Notes: a model not told the origin generated them from the sequence alone. 47,441 nt of DNA from Clostridia bacterium (GCA_017468465.1 JAFUIN010000009.1:71113-118553); one strand, 5' to 3'. Shown: positions 34,522 to 45,494, counted from the stretch's first letter. Translations and numbers: made by a program.

Positions 34522-37500
34522 ATGTCAAATATTGAATTAAATACAAGCGAAGTGAAAAAAGACACCAAAGTTGAATTCAACAGCTTTGAATCGATCAAGG
34601 TTGGCTTGTGTTCTCCCGAGGATGTCCTGGAATGGTCATACGGGGAAGTAAAAAAACCCGAAACCATTAACTACAGAACCCAGAAACCGGAAAAAGACGG
34701 TTTGTTCTGTGAACGCATTTTTGGCCCCACCAGAGACTGGGAATGTCATTGCGGTAAGTACAAAAGAATCCGTTATAAAGGCGTAGTTTGTGACCGATGC
34801 GGCGTTGAAGTAACCAAATCCAAGGTTCGTCGTGAAAGAATGGGTCACATTACTCTGGCAACTCCTGTTTCTCACATTTGGTATTTCAAGGGAATTCCCT
34901 CCAGAATGGGTCTTCTTTTGGATATTTCCCCCAAATATCTGGAAAATGTGTTGTATTTTGCATCCTACATTGTTACCGACCCGGGCAAAAATACCGATCT
35001 TTCCTTAAACCAGATTTTGTCCAATGCAGAATATCAGGAAGCAAGAGAAAAATATGGTGATAAATTCAAAGCCGGCATGGGTGCTGAAGCAGTCAAAACC
35101 TTGCTTCAGAACTTGGATTTGGAAGCTCTTTCCAAAGAACTGAAAGAAGACATTGCATCTACTACCGGTCAGGGACAGAAACGTACCAAACAGATGAAAC
35201 GTCTGGAAGCGGTAGAATCCTTCCGTTTGTCCGGCAACAAGCCGGAATGGATGATTCTGGAAGTTCTGCCCGTTATTCCGCCCGATTTGAGACCGATGGT
35301 TCAGTTGGACGGCGGTAGATTTGCTGCATCTGACTTAAACGATTTATATAGACGTGTTATCAACCGTAACAACCGTCTGAAAAAGCTGTTGGAGTTAAAC
35401 GCTCCCGAAATTATTGTCAGAAACGAAAAGAGAATGCTGCAGGAAGCAGTTGACGCTCTGATTGATAACGGCCGCCGCGGCAAGCCTGTTGTAGGTCCCG
35501 GAAACCGTCCGTTAAAATCTCTTTCCGATTTATTAAAAGGAAAACAGGGCCGTTTCCGTCAGAACCTGCTTGGTAAACGTGTTGACTATTCCGGCCGTTC
35601 TGTTATCGTTGTTGGCCCCGAACTGAAAATTTATCAGTGCGGTCTGCCCAAAGAAATGGCATTGGAGCTGTTCAAACCCTTTGTTATGAAGCGTTTGAAC
35701 GATTCCGGCAAAGCACACAATATCAAATCTGCAAAGAGAATGGTAGAACGTGTGAACGACGAAGTATGGGATATCTTAGCAGAAGTTATCAAAGAACATC
35801 CCGTTCTTCTGAACCGTGCACCTACCCTGCACAGATTAGGTATTCAGGCATTTGAACCCGTTCTGGTAGACGGGAAAGCAATCCGTCTGCATCCTCTGGT
35901 TTGTACCGCATACAATGCGGACTTTGACGGTGACCAGATGGCAGTTCACGTTCCCTTGTCTGCAGAAGCTCAGGCAGAAGCAAGATTCTTGATGCTTTCT
36001 GCAAACAACCTGTTAAAACCCCAGGATGGGAAGCCGGTTACCGTTCCCACCCAGGATATGATTTTGGGTAGCTACTACCTGACCATCGTAAACGAAGACG
36101 AAAAAGGTGCAGGCAAAGCGTTCAGTAATTTTGATGAAGCAATGCTGGCATATGAAAACGGTGTCGTTGGTCTGCACGCTCCCATTAAAGTAAGAAGCAC
36201 TAAGGAAATTGACGGCAAAACCTACTCCAAAGTGTTGGATGCAACTGTGGGAAGAATCATTTTCAACAGCTACATTCCGCAGGATTTAGGCTTTGTGGAC
36301 AGAACCAATGAAGATACCATTCTGGATCTGGAAGTTCAGTTCAATGCCGACAAAAAAGCGTTGGGTAAAATCATTGAAAAATGTATCGAAGTTCACGGCA
36401 TCACCGATACCGCTGTTGTGTTGGACGACATCAAGAGAAACGGTTACAAATATTCCACCCGCGGTGCCATCACCGTTGGTGTTGCAGATATGGAAGTGCC
36501 CATCACCAAATGGAAACTCATCCATGAAACCGAAGACAAAATTAAAGATGTTGAAAAGAAATTCAAACGCGGTCTCTTAACCGAAGATGACAGATACAAC
36601 AAAGTAATTGACTTATGGACCAAAACCATTGATGACGTTACCGACGCATTGATGGATAACTTAAAAGCCACCAACCCCATCTTCATGATGGCTGACTCCG
36701 GTGCCCGTGGTAGTAAGAGTCAGATTCGTCAGCTGGCAGGTATGCGTGGTCTGATGGCAGATACCTCCGGTAAAACGGTAGAAATCCCCATCCGTGCAAA
36801 CTTCCGTGAAGGTCTGAACGTATTGGAATATTTCATTTCTTCTCACGGTGCTCGTAAAGGTCTTGCCGATACCGCACTCCGTACCGCTGACTCCGGTTAC
36901 TTAACCAGAAGATTGGTAGACGTATCTCAGGATGTTATCATTCGTGAAACCGACTGTGGTTCTCACGACGGTCTGGATGTGGAAGCAATCAAAGGCATTG
37001 AACCCTTGCACGAAAGACTGATTGGCAGATATTTAATCAACGATTTTGTAAATCCCGAAACCGGTGAAATTATCTGCGATACCAATACCATGATTTCCAA
37101 AGCCAAAGCGCTGGAAATTGAAAAAGTATGCGAAGATAACAATATTAAATCTGTAAAAATCCGCTCCGTATTGGGTTGTAAATCCAAAATCGGTGTCTGT
37201 GCAAAATGTTACGGTGCAAACCTTGCCAGCGGTTCTCCCATTTCCATCGGGGAAGCAGTTGGTATCATTGCGGCACAGTCCATCGGTGAACCCGGTACCC
37301 AGCTGACCATGAGAACCTTCCACACCGGTGGTGTTGCCGGCGGCGATATCACCCAGGGTCTTCCCAGAGTTGAAGAGCTCTTTGAAGCAAGAAAGCCCAA
37401 GGGCTGTACCGAAATTTCTGAGCTGTCCGGTAAAGTTTCTGTGACCACTGACCATAAGAGAGAGGTTACCGTTGTATCCGACGAAGGAGAAGCAAAAACC

Positions 37501-38109
37501 TATAAGATTCCTTATGGTTCTCAAATCAAAGTGCAGGATGGAAGCTACATTGAAGCCGGCGATCCGCTGACTGAAGGCCCCATCAATCCGCACGATGTGC
37601 TGAAGATTAAAGGCAAATTCTCCGTTTGGGAATATCTGATTTCCGAAGTACAAAGAGTATACCGCCTGCAGGGTGTTGATATCAACGATAAGCATATCGA
37701 AGTAATCGTTCGCCAGATGATGAGAAAAATCCGTGTGGATGATAACGGTGACACCATGATGTTCCCCGGCTCTTTGGTAGATATGGTTGAATTCAACGAG
37801 CAGAACGAAAAGGTAAGAGAAATGGGCGGCAAGGAAGCAACCGGTGAAATCACTCTGCTGGGTATCACCAAGGCATCCTTGGCAACCGATTCCTTCCTGT
37901 CTGCAGCATCCTTCCAGGAAACCACCAAGGTTCTGACCGATGCAGCAATCAAAGGAAAGATTGATCCGCTCAACGGCTTAAAAGAAAATGTTATCTTAGG
38001 TAAACTGATTCCGGCAGGTACCGGCATGCAGAAATACCAGGATACCAACTACTCCGTGAAAGAAGAACCGGCAGAAGAACCGGAATTCGCATACGCGGTA
38101 GAAGAATAA
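34522..38109 (+). CDS. rpoC: RNA polymerase beta' subunit
   Basis: A 1195-aa catalytic subunit, close to the B. subtilis length. The N-terminal zinc site uses the cysteines of [10 protein letters not shown] and [10 protein letters not shown]. The catalytic magnesium loop [13 protein letters not shown] places Asp at 467, 469 and 471. The second zinc site uses [26 protein letters not shown]. The trigger-loop region follows: [21 protein letters not shown]. It lies 93 bases after rpoB and is probably co-transcribed. The C-terminus ends in a short acidic stretch. Confidence 0.98.
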   Translation: MSNIELNTSEVKKDTKVEFNSFESIKVGLCSPEDVLEWSYGEVKKPETINYRTQKPEKDGLFCERIFGPTRDWECHCGKYKRIRYKGVVCDRCGVEVTKSKVRRERMGHITLATPVSHIWYFKGIPSRMGLLLDISPKYLENVLYFASYIVTDPGKNTDLSLNQILSNAEYQEAREKYGDKFKAGMGAEAVKTLLQNLDLEALSKELKEDIASTTGQGQKRTKQMKRLEAVESFRLSGNKPEWMILEVLPVIPPDLRPMVQLDGGRFAASDLNDLYRRVINRNNRLKKLLELNAPEIIVRNEKRMLQEAVDALIDNGRRGKPVVGPGNRPLKSLSDLLKGKQGRFRQNLLGKRVDYSGRSVIVVGPELKIYQCGLPKEMALELFKPFVMKRLNDSGKAHNIKSAKRMVERVNDEVWDILAEVIKEHPVLLNRAPTLHRLGIQAFEPVLVDGKAIRLHPLVCTAYNADFDGDQMAVHVPLSAEAQAEARFLMLSANNLLKPQDGKPVTVPTQDMILGSYYLTIVNEDEKGAGKAFSNFDEAMLAYENGVVGLHAPIKVRSTKEIDGKTYSKVLDATVGRIIFNSYIPQDLGFVDRTNEDTILDLEVQFNADKKALGKIIEKCIEVHGITDTAVVLDDIKRNGYKYSTRGAITVGVADMEVPITKWKLIHETEDKIKDVEKKFKRGLLTEDDRYNKVIDLWTKTIDDVTDALMDNLKATNPIFMMADSGARGSKSQIRQLAGMRGLMADTSGKTVEIPIRANFREGLNVLEYFISSHGARKGLADTALRTADSGYLTRRLVDVSQDVIIRETDCGSHDGLDVEAIKGIEPLHERLIGRYLINDFVNPETGEIICDTNTMISKAKALEIEKVCEDNNIKSVKIRSVLGCKSKIGVCAKCYGANLASGSPISIGEAVGIIAAQSIGEPGTQLTMRTFHTGGVAGGDITQGLPRVEELFEARKPKGCTEISELSGKVSVTTDHKREVTVVSDEGEAKTYKIPYGSQIKVQDGSYIEAGDPLTEGPINPHDVLKIKGKFSVWEYLISEVQRVYRLQGVDINDKHIEVIVRQMMRKIRVDDNGDTMMFPGSLVDMVEFNEQNEKVREMGGKEATGEITLLGITKASLATDSFLSAASFQETTKVLTDAAIKGKIDPLNGLKENVILGKLIPAGTGMQKYQDTNYSVKEEPAEEPEFAYAVEE

Positions 38110-38129
38110 GGAACTAAAATTCCGGGGTT

Positions 38130-38161
38130 TGTTACCGGAGTTTCTAAAAAAACTCCGGTAA
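38130..38161. other. Long perfect inverted repeat after rpoC
   Basis: GTTACCGGAGTTT pairs perfectly with AAACTCCGGTAAC around a six-base loop. No T-run follows directly, though GTTTTTTTCC occurs 17 bases on. It may end or stabilise the rpoBC transcript ahead of the new promoter at 38237. Confidence 0.6.
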
Positions 38162-38236
38162 CAGCTCTGATGAGATTCGTTTTTTTCCATCATTTGTGAT
38201 GAAATTTGAAAAAACGAAAAAAAATTCATAAAAATA

Positions 38237-38265
38237 TTGACATTTTGATACTTTCGTGTTAAGAT
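38237..38265 (+). promoter_or_regulatory. Promoter of the L7Ae-rpsL-rpsG-fusA-tuf operon
   Basis: Consensus TTGACA (38237-38242), 17 bases, TAAGAT (38260-38265) with a TGT extended -10. The start codon of the L7Ae-like gene is about 22 bases after the predicted start site. Confidence 0.82.
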
Positions 38266-38292
38266 ATCGTATTAGGAAGTGGTGTTTTTTTC

Positions 38293-38541
38293 ATGCTTTC
38301 AGAACTTGCAGACGAGCGACGTCTTGTTGGCATTAAGCAGTGCACAAAAGCAGTCAGACAAGGGCAGGCAGAGCTTGCATATCTGGCAAAAGGTGTTGCT
38401 CCGGATATTGCGGAGCCCTTTCAGAAGCTCTGTGCAAAGTGTCAGGTTCCGCTGATTACGGTTTCCACAAAGAAGGAACTGGGCGAGCTTTGCCGGATTG
38501 ATGTGGATGCTTCTGTTGCCGTAGTGCTGAAACAAAAATAA
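38293..38541 (+). CDS. rplGB: L7Ae/L30e-family RNA-binding protein (YbxF-like)
   Basis: An 82-aa single-domain kink-turn RNA-binding protein. It has the family pattern of an early VGIKQCTKAVRQGQAELAYLAKG, APDIAEPFQKLCAKCQVPLITVSTKKELGELC and a final VDASVAVVL. In B. subtilis the equivalent gene (ybxF, also called rplGB) lies in the same place between rpoC and rpsL, which supports the assignment. The protein associates with the ribosome in that species; its essential role is unclear. The ATG follows AGGAAGTGGTG. Confidence 0.9.
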   Translation: MLSELADERRLVGIKQCTKAVRQGQAELAYLAKGVAPDIAEPFQKLCAKCQVPLITVSTKKELGELCRIDVDASVAVVLKQK

Positions 38542-38579
38542 AACAAAAGCTTTCGGGTTTTGTAAAAAAATGATGAAAA

Positions 38580-38606
38580 TTGTAGGGGCGTTCTATGCCC
38601 TTACAA
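38580..38606. repeat. Short palindromic repeat upstream of rpsL
   Basis: TTGTAGGGGC pairs with GCCCTTACAA around seven bases. Elements with the TGTAGGGGC signature are scattered between genes in many bacteria. It lies inside the L7Ae-rpsL transcript. Confidence 0.45.
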
Positions 38607-38733
38607 GCCATTTTTATTTTTCAAAATAAAACCGGTGCAATCCGTTTGTTTTTGCGTTTTTTCCTTGTGAAAAAGCCTGAAAACAGGCAGATTGCCTGAA
38701 GAACATTTTAATTTTAATGAAAGGAGAAAAAAG

Positions 38734-39159
38734 ATGCCTACATTTAGCCAATTAGTTAGAAAAGGCAGACAGGTAGCTGTTACCAAATCTACTGCACCTG
38801 CTCTTCAGAAAGGCTTAAACACCTTGAAAAAGCAGGCTACCGACATTTCTTCCCCGCAGAAAAGAGGAGTATGTACAGCTGTTAAAACCATGACGCCTAA
38901 AAAACCGAACTCTGCACTCCGTAAAATTGCCAGAGTTAGATTGACCAATGGTATTGAAGTTTCTGCATACATTCCCGGTATCGGACATAACTTACAGGAA
39001 CATAGCGTAGTTATGATCAGAGGCGGAAGAGTAAAAGACTTACCTGGTGTTAGATATCACATTATCCGTGGTACCTTAGATACTCAGGGCGTTGCAAACA
39101 GAAACCAGTCCAGATCCAAATACGGTGCAAAAAGACCGAAAAAAGCTGCTGCAAAATAA
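38734..39159 (+). CDS. rpsL: 30S ribosomal protein S12
   Basis: Decoding-site ribosomal protein of 141 aa. The start is the ATG at 38734 ([13 protein letters not shown]), with GAAAGGAG upstream; the open frame to 38692 is spurious. The loops [19 protein letters not shown] and [13 protein letters not shown] keep the lysines whose substitution gives streptomycin resistance, so this allele looks sensitive. The N-terminal segment [21 protein letters not shown] is more diverged than the rest. It is part of the classic str operon. Confidence 0.98.
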   Translation: MPTFSQLVRKGRQVAVTKSTAPALQKGLNTLKKQATDISSPQKRGVCTAVKTMTPKKPNSALRKIARVRLTNGIEVSAYIPGIGHNLQEHSVVMIRGGRVKDLPGVRYHIIRGTLDTQGVANRNQSRSKYGAKRPKKAAAK

Positions 39160-39348
39160 GATAGCTGCTTAATATTATTTGGAAAAATTTGTTCGTACTT
39201 TGTACGAAAAAAATTGAATAGTGCAAGTGCGAATTTTCATGAAATTAAGATGTTCGTCACAGCACTAACAAGATAAGCCGACTTGCTCGGCGAAGCTTGA
39301 GTACCCGATAAAATTATTATGATTTATCCTTAGAAAGGGGGAAGTACA

Positions 39349-39819
39349 GTGCCAAGAAGAGGTAATGTAGTAAAAAGAGACGTTTTACCCGATCCGTTAT
39401 ACAATGATAAAATTGTAACCAGATTGATCAACAACGTTATGATCGACGGTAAAAAGGGTGTAGCCCAGAAAATTGTTTATGGTGCTTTTGAAATTGTTGG
39501 TGAAAAAACCGGCAAAGAACCGCTTTCCGTTTTCATTGAAGCAATGAACAACGTAATGCCGGTTTTGGAAGTTAAAGCAAGACGTGTAGGTGGTGCTACC
39601 TACCAGGTTCCGATCGAAGTTCGTCCCGACAGAAGACAGACTTTAGGCTTAAGATGGATTACTCTGTATTCCAGAAAACGTAGCGAAAGAACCATGAAAG
39701 AAAGACTTGCAAACGAAATCCTGGATGCAATCAACAACACCGGCGGTGCTGTTAAGAAAAGAGACGAAATGCACAAAATGGCAGAAGCTAACAAAGCATT
39801 CTCTCACTACAGATTCTAA
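39349..39819 (+). CDS. rpsG: 30S ribosomal protein S7
   Basis: Primary 16S rRNA-binding protein of the 30S head, 156 aa. It begins at a GTG ([19 protein letters not shown]) after GGGGGAAG. The motif [19 protein letters not shown] is typical, as is the C-terminal [15 protein letters not shown]. The 189-base gap before it contains two small hairpins (TTCGTA/TACGAA near 39190, GCCGA/TCGGC near 39278). In other bacteria S7 represses its own operon by binding its leader; I did not identify that site. Confidence 0.98.
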   Translation: MPRRGNVVKRDVLPDPLYNDKIVTRLINNVMIDGKKGVAQKIVYGAFEIVGEKTGKEPLSVFIEAMNNVMPVLEVKARRVGGATYQVPIEVRPDRRQTLGLRWITLYSRKRSERTMKERLANEILDAINNTGGAVKKRDEMHKMAEANKAFSHYRF

Positions 39820-39932
39820 TTTCACAATCGCAAGTTAACAAATAGGCATGGGGGAGCATTTCCCCTTTGCCGTACGTTTTGAGACGCTCTTTATAAGAGT
39901 TGTTTACTCCCAAGAAAGGAAGTGAGTAAAGC

Positions 39933-42023
39933 GTGGCAAGAGAATTTTCACTGGAAAAAACCAGAAACATCGGTATTATGGCGCACATTGATGCTGGTAA
40001 GACCACTACTACCGAACGTATTTTATATTACACCGGTCGAGTTCATAAAATCGGCGAAACTCATGAAGGTTCCGCAACGATGGACTGGATGGCACAGGAA
40101 CAGGAAAGAGGTATTACCATTACCTCCGCTGCTACCACTGCTCAGTGGAAAGGTCACAGAATTAACATCATCGATACTCCCGGTCACGTTGACTTCACCG
40201 TTGAAGTTCAGCGTTCTTTAAGAGTATTGGACGGTTCTGTTACCGTATTCTGTGCAAAAGGCGGTGTAGAACCCCAGTCTGAAACCGTTTGGAGACAGGC
40301 TGACGACTACAAAGTTCCGAGAATGGCTTATGTAAACAAGATGGACATCATGGGTGCAAACTTCTACAATGTTGTTGACATGATGAAAGACAGACTTGGC
40401 TGTAACGCTGTTCCGATTCAGTTGCCGATCGGCGCTGAAGATACCTTTGTTGGTATCATCGACTTAGTAGAAATGAATGCTCATGTTTATTATGATGACA
40501 TGGGTCAGGATTTAAGAATTGAAGAAATCCCTGCAGATCTGAAAGACAAAGCAGAAGAATTCCGCAACAATCTGTTAGAAGCTGTTGCAGAATCTTCCGA
40601 AGAGCTGATGGAAAAATATCTGGAAGGCGAAGAATTAACTGTTGCCGAAATCAAAGAAGCACTCCGTAAAGGAACTCTGGATAACACCATCGTTCCCGTT
40701 CTGTGCGGTACTTCTTACAGAAACAAAGGCGTTCAGTTACTGTTAGATGCAGTTATCGACTATATGCCCGCTCCGACTGATATCCCAGCAATTAAAGGGA
40801 TCAATCCTGATACTGATGAACCCACCACCAGACCTTCTTCTGACGAAGAACCCTTCTCTGCGTTGGCGTTCAAAATTATGACCGACCCCTTTGTTGGTAA
40901 GCTCTGCTTCTTCAGAGTTTATTCCGGTACCATCGATGCAGGCTCCACTGTATTGAACTCTACCAAAGGTCATAAAGAAAGAATCGGTAGAATTCTGCAG
41001 ATGCACGCAAATCACAGACAGGATATTGAAAAAGTATATTCCGGTGACATTGCAGCAGCTGTTGGTTTGAAAAACACCACTACCGGTGATACCTTATGTA
41101 TTGATTCTGCTCCGGTTATTTTGGAATCTATGGAATTCCCGGATCCCGTTATCCGTGTTGCAATTGAACCCAAAACCAAAGCAGGTCAGGAAAAAATGGG
41201 TATTGCTCTGGCAAAACTGGCAGAAGAAGACCCGACCTTCAAAACCTACACCGATGAAGAAACCGGTCAGACCATCATCGCAGGTATGGGTGAATTGCAT
41301 CTGGAAATTATCGTTGACCGTCTGCTTCGTGAATTTAAGGTAGAAGCTGACGTTGGTAAACCGCAAGTTTCTTACAAAGAAACCATTCGTGAACAGGTTG
41401 ACGTGGAACAGAAATATGCAAGACAGTCCGGTGGTAAAGGTCAGTACGGTCACTGTAAAATTATTGTTGAACCTATGGAACCCGGCTTCGGCTACGAATT
41501 TGTTAACAAAATCGTTGGTGGTGCAATCCCGAAAGAATATATTCCCGCAGTTGATGCAGGTATTCAGGGAGCAATGCAGGCAGGTGTTCTGGCAGGTTAC
41601 AACGTTGTTGACGTTAAAGTAACTCTGTATGATGGTTCTTACCACGAAGTTGACTCTTCTGAAATGGCGTTCAAGATTGCCGGTTCTATGGCATTCAAAG
41701 AAGCCTGCAGAAAAGGTAAACCGGTTCTTCTGGAACCCATTATGAAAGTTGTTGTTGTAGTTCCCGAAGATTATATGGGCGACGTTATGGGCGACTTGAA
41801 CTCCCGTCGTGGCCAGATTCAGGGTATGGAAGCAAGAAACGGTGGTGTTCAGAACATCACTGCTCATGTTCCGCTTTCTGAAATGTTCGGTTATGCAACC
41901 GACTTACGTTCTAAAACTCAGGGTAGAGGTCAGTACACAATGGAACCCTCTCACTTCGATGAAGTGCCGAAGTCCATTGCGGAAAAAATCGTTGCTACCA
42001 GAGCGAAAAAGGACGAAGAGTAA
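39933..42023 (+). CDS. fusA: Elongation factor G
   Basis: Canonical translocase of 696 aa. The GTG start ([18 protein letters not shown]) follows AGAAAGGAAGTGAG. G motifs are intact: [29 protein letters not shown] and VNKMD. Domains II-V follow, with the domain IV loop region [13 protein letters not shown] and [16 protein letters not shown], ending in [14 protein letters not shown]. It contrasts directly with the altered paralogue at 27826-29898. A small hairpin (GGGGGA/TCCCC type, near 39850) lies between rpsG and this gene. Confidence 0.99.
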   Translation: MAREFSLEKTRNIGIMAHIDAGKTTTTERILYYTGRVHKIGETHEGSATMDWMAQEQERGITITSAATTAQWKGHRINIIDTPGHVDFTVEVQRSLRVLDGSVTVFCAKGGVEPQSETVWRQADDYKVPRMAYVNKMDIMGANFYNVVDMMKDRLGCNAVPIQLPIGAEDTFVGIIDLVEMNAHVYYDDMGQDLRIEEIPADLKDKAEEFRNNLLEAVAESSEELMEKYLEGEELTVAEIKEALRKGTLDNTIVPVLCGTSYRNKGVQLLLDAVIDYMPAPTDIPAIKGINPDTDEPTTRPSSDEEPFSALAFKIMTDPFVGKLCFFRVYSGTIDAGSTVLNSTKGHKERIGRILQMHANHRQDIEKVYSGDIAAAVGLKNTTTGDTLCIDSAPVILESMEFPDPVIRVAIEPKTKAGQEKMGIALAKLAEEDPTFKTYTDEETGQTIIAGMGELHLEIIVDRLLREFKVEADVGKPQVSYKETIREQVDVEQKYARQSGGKGQYGHCKIIVEPMEPGFGYEFVNKIVGGAIPKEYIPAVDAGIQGAMQAGVLAGYNVVDVKVTLYDGSYHEVDSSEMAFKIAGSMAFKEACRKGKPVLLEPIMKVVVVVPEDYMGDVMGDLNSRRGQIQGMEARNGGVQNITAHVPLSEMFGYATDLRSKTQGRGQYTMEPSHFDEVPKSIAEKIVATRAKKDEE

Positions 42024-42094
42024 TTTCTATTTCGTTAAAAAAATTATTTATACAAAAATCTTGAAGCATTGCTTCACTAAGGAGGAAATTATCA

Positions 42095-43297
42095 ATGGCA
42101 AAAGCTAAATTCGAAAGAAGCAAACCGCACGTTAACATTGGTACTATCGGCCACGTTGACCACGGTAAAACTTCCTTAACCGCTGCTATTACCAAAGTTC
42201 TGGCTATGAAAGGTCAGGCTCAGTACGAAGCTTACGATATGATCGATAAAGCTCCGGAAGAAAGAGAAAGAGGTATTACTATCTCTACTGCACACGTTGA
42301 ATACGAAACCGATAGCAGACACTACGCTCACGTTGACTGCCCCGGACATGCTGACTATGTTAAAAACATGATCACCGGTGCTGCTCAGATGGACGGTGCT
42401 ATCCTGGTTGTATCTGCTGCTGACGGTCCGATGCCGCAGACCAGAGAACACATCCTGCTGTCTCGTCAGGTAGGCGTTCCCTATATCGTTGTATTCATGA
42501 ACAAAGCTGACCAGGTTGACGATCCCGAATTACTGGAATTAGTTGAAATGGAAATCAGAGAACTGTTGAATGAATATGAATTCCCGGGCGATGATATTCC
42601 GATTGTTAGCGGTTCTGCATTAGTTGCATTAGAATGTGCTGCTACTGATCCTTCTGCTCCTGAATATGCTCCCATCCTGGCTCTGATGGATCAGGTTGAC
42701 GCTTACATTCCGACTCCGGAAAGAAAAGCTGACTTGCCCTTCTTAATGCCTGTAGAAGACGTATTCACCATTACCGGTCGTGGTACTGTTGCTACCGGTA
42801 GAGTAGAAAGAGGTCAGTTAAAACTGAACGACGAAGTTGAACTGGTTGGTCTGGCTGAAGAATCCAGAAAAATCGTTGTTACCGGTATCGAAATGTTCAG
42901 AAAATTACTGGACTACGCTGAAGCTGGTGATAACGTTGGTTTACTGCTCCGTGGTGTTCAGAGAAACGAAATCGAAAGAGGTCAGGTATTGGCTAAACCC
43001 GGTACCATCAAACCCCACACCAAATTCAAAGCTCAGGTATACGTTCTGACCAAAGAAGAAGGTGGTAGACATACTCCTTTCTTCAACGATTACAGACCCC
43101 AGTTCTATTTCAGAACTACCGACGTAACCGGTCAGATTAAATTACCCGCAGGCACCGAAATGTGCATGCCTGGTGATAACGTAGAAATGGAAGTTGAATT
43201 GATTAAACCTATCGCTATTGAAGAAGGTTTAAGATTCGCTATCCGTGAAGGTGGTAGAACCGTAGGTTCCGGCGCTGTTACTTCCGTTATCGAATAA
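42095..43297 (+). CDS. tuf: Elongation factor Tu
   Basis: Delivers aminoacyl-tRNA to the ribosome. The 400-aa protein has [36 protein letters not shown] and MNKADQVDD (NKxD), then the two beta-barrel domains ending in [15 protein letters not shown]. The ATG follows AAGGAGG. It is the last gene of the operon, ahead of a strong terminator. Codon use is visibly biased, as expected for an abundant protein. Confidence 0.99.
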   Translation: MAKAKFERSKPHVNIGTIGHVDHGKTSLTAAITKVLAMKGQAQYEAYDMIDKAPEERERGITISTAHVEYETDSRHYAHVDCPGHADYVKNMITGAAQMDGAILVVSAADGPMPQTREHILLSRQVGVPYIVVFMNKADQVDDPELLELVEMEIRELLNEYEFPGDDIPIVSGSALVALECAATDPSAPEYAPILALMDQVDAYIPTPERKADLPFLMPVEDVFTITGRGTVATGRVERGQLKLNDEVELVGLAEESRKIVVTGIEMFRKLLDYAEAGDNVGLLLRGVQRNEIERGQVLAKPGTIKPHTKFKAQVYVLTKEEGGRHTPFFNDYRPQFYFRTTDVTGQIKLPAGTEMCMPGDNVEMEVELIKPIAIEEGLRFAIREGGRTVGSGAVTSVIE

Positions 43298-43307
43298 TTA
43301 AATTCAT

Positions 43308-43347
43308 AAAAAAAGAGTTACCGATGCTATTCGGTAACTCTTTTTTT
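43308..43347 (+). terminator. Rho-independent terminator after tuf
   Basis: GAGTTACCGA (43315-43324) pairs with TCGGTAACTC (43331-43340), with seven A before and seven T after. Confidence 0.93.
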
Positions 43348-43372
43348 GTATCAATGATGGTAATAATGTTCA

Positions 43373-43394
43373 TTTTCTTTGGTGTCAAAGAAAA
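43373..43394. repeat. Short inverted repeat after tuf
   Basis: TTTTCTTTG and CAAAGAAAA around GTGT, followed by CGAACCAAAAGAAACC. It has no coding content; strings like this are frequent between genes in Clostridia. Confidence 0.5.
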
Positions 43395-43411
43395 CGAACC
43401 AAAAGAAACCA

Positions 43412-43482
43412 CCGCCCGGAATTTTTGCAATCCCACATGTCCGCCTTTCTGAAACGATAGTAAATTGCAAAAATAACGGCGG
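43412..43482. repeat. Imperfect 71-bp palindromic element
   Basis: The ends CCGCC and GGCGG, and inside them TTTTTGCAAT (43422-43431) and ATTGCAAAAA, form an interrupted stem with a 32-base loop. It could be a small dispersed repeat. I see no target-site duplication. Confidence 0.5.
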
Positions 43483-43551
43483 ATTTTTTCAGGTATTCCG
43501 TTTGATAACAGAAATGACTGCTTACTTTCTAATATAAAAATTGAAAAACTA

Positions 43552-43580
43552 TTGCAAAACACAACAAAATATGGTAAACT
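43552..43580 (+). promoter_or_regulatory. Promoter of the second leader-RNA/small-protein unit
   Basis: TTGCAA (43552-43557), 17 bases, TAAACT (43575-43580). The predicted start at about 43587 falls within two bases of the start of the long closing stem, as in the unit at 10.26 kb. Confidence 0.6.
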
Positions 43581-43584
43581 GATA

Positions 43585-43797
43585 TTGTCACATAAACTTA
43601 ATTGAATAGAAGAAAGGGATTTTTTATTTATATAGGATAACTATATATTTTTTTGCATACCTTAATTTTTGTATTTGATAAAAATGCAAATTCCATTAGT
43701 TAGGGTGTGCGAATAAAATCCCATTCTGATTAAGTTTGTGTGACAACAACCGGAGTTTGCGTTTTTTGTGCGTCGACCTCGGTTGGCGCATTTTTTT
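43585..43797 (+). ncRNA. Structured leader RNA with terminator hairpin, copy 2 (unassigned class)
   Basis: P1 pairs GTCACATAAACTTAAT (43587-43602) with ATTAAGTTTGTGTGAC (43729-43744), 16 pairs including one G-U. TGAATA follows the first strand, as in copy 1. P2 pairs AGAA-A-GGGATTTT (43611-43623) with AAAATCCC-A-TTCT (43715-43727) and encloses a large A+T-rich insert with further small hairpins. After P1 comes AACAACCGGAGTTTGCG, then a terminator hairpin (43769-43790, loop CTCG) and seven T. CAACCGG (43747-43753) can pair with TCGGTTG (43779-43785), in competition with the terminator. Base changes relative to copy 1 keep the terminator stem, for example A-T replaced by G-C. Confidence 0.72.
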
Positions 43798-43817
43798 ATT
43801 TAGAAAAGAGGGAGTGT

Positions 43818-44036
43818 ATGATTATCGACGGACCTACCGGAATTGAGCTGATTCCGGGGAATTACGGAAAAGACTGTCCCGGAAACGGCGAAAATGGAAA
43901 TGAATGCTGTTGTGATGAATGTGATTATATGTGCTGCTGTTTTGACCTTAGAAGGTCCCATGATTGCGATGACTGTGTTCATATAAAATGTCCGAAAAAC
44001 TCAAAAAGTATTGAAAAAATATTGGGAAAATCGTAA
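43818..44036 (+). CDS. Cysteine-rich small protein downstream of leader RNA copy 2
   Basis: A 72-aa protein starting MIIDGPTGIELIPGNYGKDC, with about eleven cysteines concentrated in the middle (CCCDECDYMCCCF, HDCDDCVHIKC). The ATG at 43818 follows AAAGAGGGA; an in-frame extension to 43740 would run through the terminator hairpin and is rejected. No signal peptide is visible, so metal binding in the cytoplasm is possible, but this is inference. Small clostridial proteins with an IELIPGN-GKDC-GNG start seem familiar to me without a known function. It is the only gene between the tuf terminator and the bidirectional terminator at 44053. Confidence 0.7.
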   Translation: MIIDGPTGIELIPGNYGKDCPGNGENGNECCCDECDYMCCCFDLRRSHDCDDCVHIKCPKNSKSIEKILGKS

Positions 44037-44052
44037 TAAAGGTGAGTTTCAT

Positions 44053-44088
44053 AAAAAATACTATGTGCTGGAGCACATAGTATTTTTT
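44053..44088. terminator. Bidirectional terminator between the Cys-rich gene and the MATE gene
   Basis: TACTATGTGCT pairs with AGCACATAGTA, with six A before and six T after. Confidence 0.92.
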
Positions 44089-44090
44089 AT

Positions 44091-45494
44091 TTATAGCTTA
44101 ATTTTTGTCCATTTTCCTTTTTGGAAGTGTGCATAGTTGATAATCAGTCGCAGGTACTGGTCCAGCATTACACCAATCCACGCACCCGGCAGCCCCCATC
44201 CCACCGGATAACATAAAATCCAGGTAAGAATCGGGCGTATAATGGCAATACTTAAAAGCGAGGTAATTGCAACGTGCATCGCATCTCCTGCACCGCGCAA
44301 AGCGCCTGTGATGATGACCTGTGAGGTCTGTGCATGGGTGGTAAATGCCATGATAATCATTAAGACAGCACCTTGTTCAATAATGGTAGCATCAGTGGTG
44401 AATAGGCCCACAATTTGACGTCTGCATACGATAAACAGAACAAAAAGAACGGTGGAAACAATCAAAGCCATTCTTTGACAAATGCTCCCGTACATTCGTG
44501 CTTCGTCTGGACGCTTTGCACCTAACGATTGGCCCACAAGTGTAGCAGAGGCAACCCCGAAGCCGTCGCCAAACCCAAAGGAAATGCTCATAATGCTCAT
44601 ACATACCTGGTGGGTGGCAAAGGGAATGGTTCCCAAATCTGCCACAATTTTTGCATAGAGGAAAAAACCGATTCGCATAGCAACCTGTTCCGCACAGGCA
44701 CTTAAGCTGACTTTCGTTACTGATTGCATGGTGAGCTTATCAAAACTCCATTTGGCTTTGGAAAACAGACTGATATATCTTTTTTTAGGGATTACAGACC
44801 ATACTGCCATTAAAAATGCTACAAAGTTTCCAAGTGCTGTGGCAACTGCCGCCCCGGCAACGCCCCATTTGGGAAAAATCCAGATGCCGTTGATGAGAAA
44901 ATAGTTAAAAATGACATTGACAATATTTGCTGTAAGGTTGGTGGTCATAGAAATCCGCGTGTTTCCCACACCACGTTGGGCTGCATTGATGGCAAGACCG
45001 ATGGAGTTAAAGAATATCCCCACCATGATAATACGGAAATATAAAACAGCATCGCCGATGATGTCATTTTTTGCTCCAGCAAACCGTAGCAACGGTTCTG
45101 CAATCAGGTTCCCAAGCAGAAACAACAACACTGCAAGAATGGTGCTGATAATGAGGGTTTGCTTGAAACAACGGTTTGCGCCGTCTTGATTTCCTTCTCC
45201 TTTTCTTCGGGCAACTACTGCTGTGATGCCAACATTTAAGGAAAAAATCAGTGCCAGAAGAATGAATTTCGGCTGATTGGTGATGCCGACTGCTGAAATT
45301 GCCTGGGGACTGATGCTTCCCACCATCATGGTGTCTACTGCTCCGGTCAGACAAACCAGAACCGATTCCGTCATAGAGGGCCAGGCAAGGCGGAATGTTT
45401 TTTTATAAGCTTCTTGCGAGGTAGGAAGCTCTCCTACCCGGTCTTTTTCTTTTACCATATACCGGCAGGAAAACAGCCGGTGTAATAATTGCAT
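44091..45494 (-). CDS. MATE family efflux transporter
   Basis: A 467-aa integral membrane protein with about twelve hydrophobic helices in two halves. It has the MATE hallmarks of an early LAWPSMTESVLVCLTGAVDTMMVG, a loop NAAQRGVGNTRISM between helices, and the second-half equivalent TGALRGAGDAMHVAI. Members export drugs, dyes or metabolites using a sodium or proton gradient; the substrate cannot be told. The ATG at 45494 has AGAAGG upstream, whereas an inner Met (MVKEKDRVG) has no ribosome site. It is a single gene with its own promoter. Confidence 0.9.
   Translation of the reverse strand: MQLLHRLFSCRYMVKEKDRVGELPTSQEAYKKTFRLAWPSMTESVLVCLTGAVDTMMVGSISPQAISAVGITNQPKFILLALIFSLNVGITAVVARRKGEGNQDGANRCFKQTLIISTILAVLLFLLGNLIAEPLLRFAGAKNDIIGDAVLYFRIIMVGIFFNSIGLAINAAQRGVGNTRISMTTNLTANIVNVIFNYFLINGIWIFPKWGVAGAAVATALGNFVAFLMAVWSVIPKKRYISLFSKAKWSFDKLTMQSVTKVSLSACAEQVAMRIGFFLYAKIVADLGTIPFATHQVCMSIMSISFGFGDGFGVASATLVGQSLGAKRPDEARMYGSICQRMALIVSTVLFVLFIVCRRQIVGLFTTDATIIEQGAVLMIIMAFTTHAQTSQVIITGALRGAGDAMHVAITSLLSIAIIRPILTWILCYPVGWGLPGAWIGVMLDQYLRLIINYAHFQKGKWTKIKL

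Noticed and set aside
41094-41867. 257-aa open frame antisense to fusA
   Set aside because: It is a shadow of a strongly biased gene: Asn/Phe-rich composition, no ribosome site and no recognisable domain.
43740-43817. Upstream extension of the cysteine-rich protein
   Set aside because: It would translate through the terminator hairpin and T-run; the ATG at 43818 has a proper ribosome site.
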